5,948 nt of DNA from a bacterium (GCA_021817025.1 JAKAWF010000232.1:1-5948), one strand, 5' to 3'. Numbered from the stretch's first letter, positions 1 to 5,461 are shown. The notes: a model not told the origin generated them from the sequence alone. Program-made: numbers and translations.

Positions 1-537
1 TCTGAGGACCTCACCGGCACCTGTGAGCTGATCGTCTTTCCCAAGGTCTTCGCGGCCGCCGAGGCGCTGCTCCATCCGGACGCGGTGGTGGTGGTGCGGG
101 GCCGGGTCGAGGTGGGATCGTCGGCGAGGCCGCCAAGCCAGCGTTCCGAGCCCGGGGAGGACGAAGCAGAGGAGGACCCGGAGGCCGCCCGGCTCATCGC
201 CGAGTCAGTTCTGGCGGTGGACTCGCCCTCCCTGGCCGGCTGGCGCCCTGACGCGCTCCTCCACCTGACGCTTAGGGAGCCGACCGAGGACATGATGGCG
301 GCGCTGGCCGAGCTGCTGGCGGGCACCCCTGGCCCCACCCCCGTGGTGCTGCACCTCCTAGATGGCGGTGAGGTGCACGAGCTGGAGCTCGGTGAGGGCC
401 ACCGGGTGGAGGCCTCCGCGCAGCTTAGGGAGCGAATCGAGGCGCTTCTCGGCCCCGACTGCTTTCGGGTGGAGCGTCGGCACTCCGAGGCTCCAGCGCC
501 CCGACCCCGGGGACCGGAGCGGGCCGCGGCCCGCTGA
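1..537 (+). CDS. dnaE: DNA polymerase III alpha subunit, C-terminal end (partial)
   Basis: This is the last 178 residues of the catalytic subunit of the replicative polymerase; the frame is open at the left edge, so the polymerase core lies outside the window. Residues 1-39 are the end of the OB-fold domain: SEDLTGTCELIVFPKVF followed by AVVVVRGRVEVG is the usual 'LEDLTGxxEvvvFPxvy...vvvvxGrv' pattern of DnaE. An acidic, low-complexity linker (about 41-62, rich in E and D) follows. Residues 75-158 match the C-terminal domain that in DnaE contacts the clamp-loader tau subunit, with LHLTLREP, a helix, TPVVLHLLDGGEV, and a final helix ending LLGPDCFRVE. The last 20 residues are an Arg/Pro/Ala-rich tail. 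An internal GTG at 85 is not a start. Family assignment is secure; the tau-contact role is from knowledge of the family, not from this fragment. Confidence 0.92.
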   Translation, partial: SEDLTGTCELIVFPKVFAAAEALLHPDAVVVVRGRVEVGSSARPPSQRSEPGEDEAEEDPEAARLIAESVLAVDSPSLAGWRPDALLHLTLREPTEDMMAALAELLAGTPGPTPVVLHLLDGGEVHELELGEGHRVEASAQLRERIEALLGPDCFRVERRHSEAPAPRPRGPERAAAR

Positions 538-544
538 ACTGAAA

Positions 545-557
545 GGCCCCCGGGGCC
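545..557 (+). terminator. possible GC hairpin after dnaE
   Basis: Seven bases after the dnaE stop lies the inverted repeat GGCCCC-C-GGGGCC, which can fold as about five base pairs with a three-base loop. No T-run follows, so it is only a weak candidate for a factor-independent terminator, and read-through into the next gene (about 80-140 bases on) is possible. Confidence 0.25.
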
Positions 558-679
558 GGGCGATCAGACCCGTCGGCGGGCTTGGGCAGGGCGCCTCAAG
601 GCACTGGCCATCCGGCCGGTGAGAGACTTCGCGGACGACCTCCACCGCGCTGGTCGGCTTTTTCACCGCCTCCGCCGCC

Positions 680-1252
680 GTGGCCGGCAGCCTCATCGGG
701 CTGCTGTTCGTGGCCATCAGCCTGCGCTACGAGCAGATCCTGGGGAACACCACCCGCCGGGCCAACCGGGCCCTGGCGGGTGCCGCCTTCACCGCCTTGA
801 CCAACGCCCTGCTGCTGTCCCTCTGGGCAATCCTGCCGCACACGGACCTGGGCTACCCGGCGACGGCCCTGGCGGTGGGGGCGATCTGGTCGACGCTGAA
901 GACCCACTATGGTGGCCTCACCAGGCGGGACACCTCCACGCGCCTATTCATCGGCTCGCTGCTGCTCTACGTTTGTGAACTGGTGGTGGGGTTCCTGCTG
1001 ATCCTGCACCCCACGAACTCCGACCTGGTTTACGACCTCGCCTACGTGGTGTTCGGAGCCTTCGGGGCCGCACTCACCAGGTCGTGGCAGCTCCTCCAGC
1101 CGGAGCCGACGGGCACTTCCGGTGCCGTATCTCCCGGCCCCCAGGACGCAGGCCCGGGTACGCACCTCGCCGGGGTGGTCGCCGCCGCCGGCCGCGCGGT
1201 GCCACCGGCCATGGCGCGCTGGCAACGCGGAACGACAGAGCCCCCTGGCTGA
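680..1252 (+). CDS. small multi-pass membrane protein of unknown function, N-terminus uncertain
   Basis: I do not recognise a named family. From the GTG at 680 the protein is 190 residues with about five hydrophobic segments (2-16, 30-52, 57-73, 89-109, 115-135) and a Pro/Gly/Ala-rich soluble tail (140-190). The segment GSLIGLLFVAISLRYE resembles the first helix of many small actinobacterial membrane proteins of unknown role. The start is a problem: the first helix is too short from 680, yet the same frame continues upstream with ALVGFFTASAAVAGS, which completes the helix, before a TGA at 620-622 with no ATG, GTG or TTG. A GTG at 619 in the neighbouring frame reads MRDFADDLHRA and would join that helix if one base near 646-653 were extra. 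I infer a frameshift, a sequencing error or a non-standard start. No clear ribosome binding site is seen. It could be cotranscribed with dnaE. Confidence 0.65.
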   Translation: MAGSLIGLLFVAISLRYEQILGNTTRRANRALAGAAFTALTNALLLSLWAILPHTDLGYPATALAVGAIWSTLKTHYGGLTRRDTSTRLFIGSLLLYVCELVVGFLLILHPTNSDLVYDLAYVVFGAFGAALTRSWQLLQPEPTGTSGAVSPGPQDAGPGTHLAGVVAAAGRAVPPAMARWQRGTTEPPG

Positions 1253-1256
1253 GGGC

Positions 1257-1275
1257 GCCGCGGGGAGCGGCTCTT
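1257..1275 (+). terminator. possible terminator of the membrane-protein gene
   Basis: Four bases after the stop codon a perfect five-base-pair stem, GCCGC-GGGGA-GCGGC, is followed by the short pyrimidine stretch TCTT. The position fits a terminator between convergent genes; the stem and T stretch are both short, so this is tentative. Confidence 0.35.
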
Positions 1276-1362
1276 AACGGGGCGCTTCCACTTCGGTGCA
1301 AAGGTGGGGCCCGATGGATAGTGCCCCGTGCCCCGAGTGCGGCGCCGGGGAGGTGCGAGCAA

Positions 1363-1376
1363 CCGGGCCCGCCCGG
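1363..1376 (-). terminator. possible terminator of the YggT gene
   Basis: Eight bases beyond the leftward yggT stop there is a five-base-pair GC stem (CCGGG, loop of four, CCCGG) followed on the minus strand by TT. It would end leftward transcription before the convergent membrane-protein gene. There is no T-run, so support is mainly positional. Confidence 0.3.
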
Positions 1377-1384
1377 GCTTGGAC

Positions 1385-1957
1385 CTAGAGCCGCCCGGCC
1401 CCGTTCTGGAGGATGGGGAACAGTATCTGTACCAGGCCCACGTACAGCACCAGGAAGACCACGAAGGCGAGAACCGCGGCGCTCTCGCCCCGGGTGCGGC
1501 TCAAGCGCCCGACCGGGTCCACGAACGCATCGGTTATCTGACGCACCGCATGGACCAGGGGGTGCCAGGGATCCACATGGAGCAATCCGATGAGGACGCG
1601 GATGAGAAGCAGGAGCACGATCACCACCAGCAGGGCGCTGAGGAACTCGAGCACCACTGAGATCACCGTTCCCGGCACGTTGACAAAACCGGAGTTGGCC
1701 GCCCCCTGAAGCGCCCCGGCCAGGGCGTACACCAAGACGATGGCCAGGAGGGGGGAGAAGTCCAGCCCCCCGATGCGGGGAAGCAGGCGCCTCAGTGGCG
1801 CGATGACGGGCATCACCAGACTGTCGAGAAGGCGGCCCAAGGTGCTTCCCTGGGACCCGGGGAAGAACGAGAGGAGCGCCCAGACGAAGATGCAAAGCGC
1901 GTACAGGTTGAGCAGGGTGGCGATATCGCCAACCAGCACCACCGCCAAGTTCACCAT
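1385..1957 (-). CDS. yggT: YggT family integral membrane protein (two YggT repeats)
   Basis: The 190-residue product is the usual length for a two-repeat YggT protein. The first repeat has a helix at about 9-32, then the conserved PVIAPLRRLLPRIGGLDFSP (50-69) leading into a second helix. The second repeat has a helix at about 97-126, the related stretch DAFVDPVGRLSRTRGESAA (143-161) and a last helix at 159-182. The first motif is nearly canonical; in the second the GGLDFSP part has become RGESAAV. Family members are membrane proteins with poorly defined roles in membrane-protein assembly, osmotic tolerance and, in Gram-positives, division-site neighbourhoods; no division gene is nearby here. 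The start is the ATG at 1957 or, more consistent with the -10 box at 1961-1966, the GTG codon at 1954. No ribosome binding site is visible, which fits a leaderless transcript. Confidence 0.9.
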   Translation of the reverse strand: MVNLAVVLVGDIATLLNLYALCIFVWALLSFFPGSQGSTLGRLLDSLVMPVIAPLRRLLPRIGGLDFSPLLAIVLVYALAGALQGAANSGFVNVPGTVISVVLEFLSALLVVIVLLLLIRVLIGLLHVDPWHPLVHAVRQITDAFVDPVGRLSRTRGESAAVLAFVVFLVLYVGLVQILFPILQNGAGRL

Positions 1958-1960
1958 CGC

Positions 1961-1966
1961 AGTATA
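1961..1966 (-). promoter_or_regulatory. -10 box for a probable leaderless yggT transcript
   Basis: On the minus strand TATACT (five of six matches to TATAAT) lies three bases before the ATG and exactly six before the following GTG codon. In actinobacteria a -10 hexamer six bases from the start codon is the classic leaderless arrangement, which would make GTG 1954 the first codon. I see no good -35 hexamer 16-18 bases upstream. Confidence 0.55.
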
Positions 1967-2319
1967 TGGTCGGCCCGTCGGGTGGCCCTGGCGAACGGCC
2001 CGCGTGTTGGCCCCGGTACGCTCGGGTTGCCGCGTCGCGACGACCTCACGCCGCGGGGTCCTTGGAGAACCAATGGATGCAACGTGGTGGCGCCGGGGGG
2101 CCGTCCGGGGCTCCTCCTGGCGCTTGTACCCCGGGAGGCCACGGGCCCGGAGTGGCGGGGCTGAATCTGAGAGGTCGGTCTACAGGGGGCTCCTCGCCTC
2201 CGCTGCGGATGCGCCGTGGTGAAGGCCCCGACCAGACCACGCCGACAGTCCATCTCCAAAACACCTTGCTCGACGATGTTCCCAGGGGTCATCGTGTCCG
2301 CCCGGTCAGAGGGTCATTG

Positions 2320-2359
2320 GCACCCTGGCCCACCATCCCTCCCTCTCATGCCAGGGTGC
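2320..2359 (-). promoter_or_regulatory. 10-bp hairpin overlapping a G-quadruplex motif
   Basis: GCACCCTGGC (2320-2329) and GCCAGGGTGC (2350-2359) form a perfect 10-base-pair stem with a 20-base loop. On the minus strand, the sense strand of the flanking genes, four GGG runs with spacers of 1, 5 and 3 bases lie at 2323-2343 and share bases with one arm of the stem. The two structures therefore cannot form together. The site lies 123 bases downstream of the ybaK-family stop and could be a 3' end structure or a control site. No T-run follows the stem, so a standard terminator is not shown. Confidence 0.45.
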
Positions 2360-2384
2360 GGCCCCGCTTCTCACAGCACCGCAG

Positions 2385-2418
2385 CGGGCCCGACCCACAG
2401 AACGGACTCGGGCCCGAC
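2385..2418. repeat. pair of 10-bp direct repeats
   Basis: CGGGCCCGAC occurs at 2385-2394 and again at 2409-2418, start to start 24 bases. Each copy contains the 8-bp palindrome CGGGCCCG. This could be a paired protein-binding site on one face of the helix or a chance event in GC-rich DNA. Confidence 0.3.
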
Positions 2419-2482
2419 AGTCAGGTAGGCAGGTGCAGGGCGACGGTGCGGCTGGCCACTGCTCCGCCTAAAAAGCGGCCCA

Positions 2483-2953
2483 TCAGCCCGGCTTGGTTAT
2501 GTCCGCCACCCTTGCGGCCAGGGTCGTGAGCAGTGCCCGGGCATCAAGGTGGAAGTTTGCACCCCTAGCCCCGGCGCCGATCGCTACCAGGCCGGCCGCC
2601 GCAACGGCGGCGTCTGCCACCACCGGCCAAGCCTTCCTCGCGCCAAATGGAGTGATCGCTCCGCGGTCGTACCCCGTGACCTCCTTGGCCTCATCCTTGT
2701 CCGGAAGCGAGAGTCGCCGGGTACCCAGCAGGGCCCGGAGCTTCGACCAGTCAATCTGGCGTCCTCCGGGCACCAGCACGAACACGTAGTCGTTCTCGCC
2801 CAGCCGCACCACGATGGTCCGTAGGAGTTGGGCCAGCTCGATCCCCTGAAGTTGGGCACTCTGCTCTGGCCCGGAGGGGATCTCAGTCTGAACGACCCGA
2901 AACTCCAGACCAGAGGCCCGCATGCTTGGCAAGGCGGGCGAGTCGAAGTCCAC
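2483..2953 (-). CDS. YbaK/EbsC family aminoacyl-tRNA deacylase-like protein
   Basis: The 156-residue product matches the YbaK/EbsC family in length and order of motifs. Members hydrolyse mischarged tRNAs such as Cys-tRNA(Pro) or Ala-tRNA(Pro) in the cytoplasm. From the GTG at 2953: a first helix and strand (SPALPSMRASGLEFRVVQTE), the core QLLRTIVVRLGENDYVFVLV (42-61), DWSKLRALLGTRRLSL (68-83), the loop VTGYDRGAITPFGARK (92-107), the strand WPVVAD (109-114), and a C-terminal helix ending ARVADIT. The lysine usually found in 'KTL' of the core, essential in characterised members, is arginine here (R45). I choose GTG 2953 because it completes the first helix and lies exactly six bases after a TATGCT -10 box; ATG 2923 is the alternative (146 residues). 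The frame stays open further upstream to 3376, but that part is Pro/Arg-rich and unlike any protein. The exact substrate cannot be read from the sequence. Confidence 0.88.
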   Translation of the reverse strand: MDFDSPALPSMRASGLEFRVVQTEIPSGPEQSAQLQGIELAQLLRTIVVRLGENDYVFVLVPGGRQIDWSKLRALLGTRRLSLPDKDEAKEVTGYDRGAITPFGARKAWPVVADAAVAAAGLVAIGAGARGANFHLDARALLTTLAARVADITKPG

Positions 2954-2959
2954 GGGGAA

Positions 2960-2965
2960 AGCATA
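2960..2965 (-). promoter_or_regulatory. -10 box for a probable leaderless ybaK-family transcript
   Basis: On the minus strand TATGCT is followed by exactly six bases and then the GTG at 2953. This is the same geometry as at yggT and decides the start choice for the deacylase-like gene. No convincing -35 element or ribosome binding site is visible. Confidence 0.5.
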
Positions 2966-3194
2966 GGTCGACCGCCGGGCGCTCGGTGCACCCCCAGCTA
3001 ACCAGTGCCCCTCTCGGACCTCACCAGCCGCAGTGGGTCGCCTCGCTCCGTGGGCTGAGGCCGGGTCCGATGCACCAACTTCCTGATTGGGGGCATCTGC
3101 GAGAGGGTGGCCGGGACCACCCCGAACTCCCTCAGCTGTCCGGTCGGTCTCCGGTGCAAGACCATGCCTCCTGTGGAGCCGGAGCCGCAGGTCA

Positions 3195-3231
3195 GGCACG
3201 GGGAGAGGCGGGGAGGCGGTTGGCCCGTGCC
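3195..3231. repeat. 8-bp inverted repeat with 21-base loop
   Basis: GGCACGGG at 3195-3202 pairs perfectly with CCCGTGCC at 3224-3231. It is the longest perfect stem of a run of four inverted repeats between 3069 and 3231; the others are 3069-3097 (imperfect), GGGTGG with CCACCC at 3105-3122, and CTCCGG with CCGGAG within 3145-3187. No function is shown. Confidence 0.4.
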
Positions 3232-3453
3232 GCCTTTGCAATGCTGGCGGATTCGCGGGTCCTCCGATTCCCTGGCAGGGTACTGCGGCGACGCAGGGGC
3301 GCCCGCGCCGCCGCCGCGGTGGTGCGTGGGGTGCCCGGGCCATCCGCCGAATCGCTCCCGGCAGGGGATGGCTCATTCACGAGTGGGGGCCGTGGCCAGG
3401 AGCCGTCGCCATGTGCGGGCCATATCCGGTGGAGCGGGCTGAAGGGGCCCACA

Positions 3454-3470
3454 GCGGGAACCCTTCCCGC
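3454..3470. repeat. 7-bp hairpin GCGGGAA-CCC-TTCCCGC
   Basis: A perfect seven-base-pair inverted repeat with a three-base loop in the gene-free region. There is no T-run on either side, so no evidence that it terminates transcription. Confidence 0.4.
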
Positions 3471-3767
3471 ACTCGGAGCCCGACCCGGAATCGGTGGAAG
3501 GTTCGGTCCGCCGGGGCCCGGGTGAGGGTGCCGTTTTGGACCGGCGCGGTGGCAGCACCATCGTCCGGAGGGGCGCCCGACGCCCGTTAGCCGGATCGGG
3601 CTTGGTGGGGGCCGCACCGGGTCGCTAGGGTGGTCGGGCTGGCCCGGCGCAAGCAAGAACGCCGCCGCCGGCAACTTGGTGTTCCGGGTGCCCCGTCTGA
3701 GTGCTGGGTGCGGACCCCCCCGCTCATCTTCGGGCCAAGGCCGTGTCCGACTTCCAAGATCTGGACG

Positions 3768-3787
3768 GCGGGCCCTTCGGGGCCTGC
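3768..3787 (+). repeat. stem closed by a C(UUCG)G tetraloop
   Basis: GCGGGCCC (3768-3775) and GGGCCTGC (3780-3787) pair over eight positions, one of them G-U, around the loop TTCG with a C-G closing pair. In RNA this is the exceptionally stable cUUCGg tetraloop, and only the plus strand gives that loop, the strand of the peptidase gene. It lies about 170 bases upstream of the candidate peptidase promoter, so it would be transcribed only from a promoter further left. Confidence 0.45.
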
Positions 3788-3955
3788 ACAGCGGAATGTG
3801 CTCGTGGCCGGGCCGGAAACAGGTGAGTCCTGCCCAGCGCCGCCATGGGCACCTGCAGGCGGCCTGCTGGCGGCGTCAGCTTTGCCTACCGCGGGCTCAC
3901 GTCGGCTCGAGCCCGTACCATGGCTGCGGCACGGCCGATGGGGCATGGCTCCCTC

Positions 3956-3984
3956 TTGCCAAGCTGGCCTAGCCGCGCTACCTT
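3956..3984 (+). promoter_or_regulatory. candidate sigma-70-type promoter for the S53 peptidase
   Basis: TTGCCA (3956-3961, five of six to TTGACA) is followed after exactly 17 bases by TACCTT (3979-3984, fits TANNNT). A start of transcription near 3991 would give a leader of roughly 38 bases before the ATG at 4029. The -10 match is moderate, so this is a prediction. Confidence 0.45.
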
Positions 3985-4017
3985 TCGCCACACGATCAAG
4001 ACGCCGTCTCGGCAACC

Positions 4018-4021
4018 AGGG
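4018..4021 (+). promoter_or_regulatory. ribosome binding site of the peptidase gene
   Basis: AGGG lies seven bases before the ATG at 4029. It favours this start over the in-frame upstream start at 3630, which would place the signal peptide in the interior of the protein. Confidence 0.55.
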
Positions 4022-4028
4022 TATTGAG

Positions 4029-5369
4029 ATGAGAAATGGCAGGCTACTCTGCCTGACCGCTGTGGCGGTTGTCGGCGCCTACTCGTGGACCGTGATCGGG
4101 GGGGCCTCTGCCGCAGTGGTGCCCACGATGTTGGGCACCGCGCCGCAGTTCGCGCGCGTATGCCCGCGGGTGGCCGCTCCCGGAGTTGCCAGCTGCAACG
4201 CGATCCAGTTGCTCGATCCGGCTCTCAACTGGAGAGGCGTACACGTGGCGGCCCCGCTCAAGAGCCTCGGTCACGGACCTAGAAAGAAGACGTCGACCTT
4301 CGCCGGCTACACACCTCAGGACCTGTGGTCGGCGTACGGACTCATCCCGTATGAGACTGGTACCACCACCTCGGCGGCCAGCCATGCCCCGACGGTGGCG
4401 GTGGTGGACGCCTATAACGATCCCAATGCCGCCTCGGACCTGGCGGTTTATCGAAGTACGGAGGGGCTGCCGCCGCTCTGCGGTGCCGACCCTGCAAGCT
4501 CCCCTTGCGTCGGGAGTTTCACGCAGGAGGGTCAATCTACTGGGAGCTCTCTCCCAAGTGACAACACCTCGTGGTCAGAGGAGATCTCCTTGGATCTGGA
4601 TATGGTTTCCGCAATCTGTCCCGACTGCAGCATTCTTATGGTCGAGGCCAACGCGGCCACCTTCCCAGATCTCACCACCGCTGAGGCAACCGCGCTGTCA
4701 ACCACCGGCGTGGTGGCCGTCTCCAACAGCTACGGCGCTTCGGAGTTTTCTGGGGAGGCCACCTACAACTCAGCCTACGACTCAACTCACGCAGCTGTCA
4801 CCGTGAGCGCTGGCGATGGTGGGTACGGGGTCGAGTTCCCGGCCGCGGACCCCTACGTGGTGGCGGTCGGTGGCACCACCCTGTCCAATCCCTCCAGCCC
4901 GGGGTCGGAGACCGTCTGGTCGGGGACCGGCAGCGGTTGTTCAGCCTACGAGTCCAACCCAGGATGGCAACCCGAGACCAACTATTGCTCCATGCGCACG
5001 GTGGCTGATGTCGCGGCCGACGCCAATCCCTCGACCGGGGTAGCCGTCTACGACACCTATGGGGAGTCGGGCTGGCTGGTCTTCGGAGGCACCAGCGTCG
5101 CCTCCCCGATCGTGGCCAGCCTATTCGCTCTGGCCGGGTACTCAGGCTCCGGGACGAACAACACGTCCACGGCGGCTGAGGGCCTCTACCAGGACGCCAG
5201 TTCACTGAACAAGGTCACGAGGGGCCAGAACACCCGCCACTGCACCATCTATCTCTGCAACGCCGCGGACAGCCTGACCAGTTCCAGCTCCATTGTCACG
5301 TCGAACCCAGACCCCGGCTACAACGGGCCTACCGGCAACGGCACGCCCAACGGCTTGAACGGTTTCTGA
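4029..5369 (+). CDS. secreted sedolisin-family (S53) serine-carboxyl peptidase
   Basis: The 446-residue product begins with a signal peptide (charged MRNGR, hydrophobic core to about 23, probable cut after ASA at residue 28). A short region of about 60 residues leads into the S53 catalytic domain at about 92 (FAGYTPQDLWSAYGL). The catalytic residues are visible: E185 and D189 in SEEISLDLD, the oxyanion Asp D263 in SAGDGG, and the nucleophile S356 in FGGTSVASP. The C-terminal calcium site is unusual: the normal 'NDVTxGxN' reads NKVTRGQN (K395) and the normal GYD reads GYN (N432). There are ten cysteines after the signal peptide, in five close pairs (45/56, 151/160, 197/200, 304/320, 405/410), fitting disulfides in an exported protein. 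Family members cut proteins outside the cell at acidic pH. The usual prodomain of about 140-180 residues is absent, as in some short bacterial relatives. The frame is open back to 3630, but that extension looks non-coding. Confidence 0.93.
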   Translation: MRNGRLLCLTAVAVVGAYSWTVIGGASAAVVPTMLGTAPQFARVCPRVAAPGVASCNAIQLLDPALNWRGVHVAAPLKSLGHGPRKKTSTFAGYTPQDLWSAYGLIPYETGTTTSAASHAPTVAVVDAYNDPNAASDLAVYRSTEGLPPLCGADPASSPCVGSFTQEGQSTGSSLPSDNTSWSEEISLDLDMVSAICPDCSILMVEANAATFPDLTTAEATALSTTGVVAVSNSYGASEFSGEATYNSAYDSTHAAVTVSAGDGGYGVEFPAADPYVVAVGGTTLSNPSSPGSETVWSGTGSGCSAYESNPGWQPETNYCSMRTVADVAADANPSTGVAVYDTYGESGWLVFGGTSVASPIVASLFALAGYSGSGTNNTSTAAEGLYQDASSLNKVTRGQNTRHCTIYLCNAADSLTSSSSIVTSNPDPGYNGPTGNGTPNGLNGF

Positions 5370-5373
5370 TTCA

Positions 5374-5414
5374 CGGGGATCCCCGGGCGCGCGGCTGAGC
5401 GCGGGGAATCCCGC
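5374..5414 (+). terminator. possible terminator region after the peptidase gene
   Basis: The 12-bp palindrome CGGGGATCCCCG (5374-5385) begins four bases after the stop, and GCGGG-GAAT-CCCGC (5401-5414) forms a second five-base-pair stem. Neither is followed by a T-run. The position suits transcript ending before the convergent tRNA gene. Confidence 0.3.
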
Positions 5415-5461
5415 CCAGTTCCAGATGCGTGTCCGATGCCGGTGTTTTCCTGCGCGGAGTC

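Larger units (their letters stand above)
1967..2482. other. gene-free spacer between the ybaK-family gene and yggT
   Basis: About 515 bases between two leftward genes. Frames that stay open here (for example rightward 1966-2529) give Pro/Arg/Gly/Ser-rich products with no recognisable domain, typical of chance frames in GC-rich DNA. The contents I can support are a 10-bp inverted repeat (2320-2329 with 2350-2359), an overlapping G-quadruplex motif on the minus strand (2323-2343), a second imperfect stem (2360-2390), two copies of CGGGCCCGAC (2385-2394 and 2409-2418) and the yggT -10 box. Confidence 0.6.
2966..4028. other. long divergent spacer with no recognisable gene
   Basis: This 1.06-kb stretch lies between the leftward deacylase-like gene and the rightward peptidase gene. 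Long open frames exist on both strands (for example rightward 3087-3590 and leftward 3192-3674), but their products are Arg/Pro/Gly/Ser-rich, lack hydrophobic cores and match nothing I know, so I treat them as chance frames. I see no tRNA, RNase P, tmRNA or known riboswitch consensus. What can be seen is a series of inverted repeats: 3069-3097, 3105-3122, 3145-3187, 3195-3231, 3454-3470, 3768-3787 and 3892-3915. At the right end there is a candidate promoter and ribosome binding site for the peptidase. Confidence 0.55.

Noticed and set aside
1074..1895. A 273-residue leftward open frame overlapping yggT
   Set aside because: It is an out-of-frame shadow of the well-supported yggT; its product is Arg/Pro/Gly-rich with no membrane segments or motifs.
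2954..3376. N-terminal extension of the ybaK-family frame by 141 residues
   Set aside because: The extension is Pro/Arg/Ala-rich without any domain, while the family length and a leaderless -10 box support the start at 2953.
3087..3674. Long open frames on both strands (rightward 3087-3590, leftward 3192-3674)
   Set aside because: They overlap each other, have biased Arg/Pro/Ser composition, no start signals and no recognisable domain.
3715..3721. Run of seven C bases as a possible frameshift site
   Set aside because: It lies in a region with no supported gene, so no reading frame is affected.
3800..3900. Weak resemblance to a cobalamin riboswitch (GGAAACAGGTGAGTCCTG)
   Set aside because: The conserved downstream elements, including the B12-box pattern and the CCCGC core, are absent, and a peptidase is an unlikely target.
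3630..4028. N-terminal extension of the peptidase frame by 133 residues
   Set aside because: A clear signal peptide begins at 4029 behind a ribosome binding site; the extension would bury it and resembles no prodomain.
5377..5387. GGATCCCCGGG-like sequence resembling a cloning-vector polylinker
   Set aside because: The match does not extend to other polylinker sites, and the flanks continue as normal genomic GC-rich sequence; it is a local palindrome.
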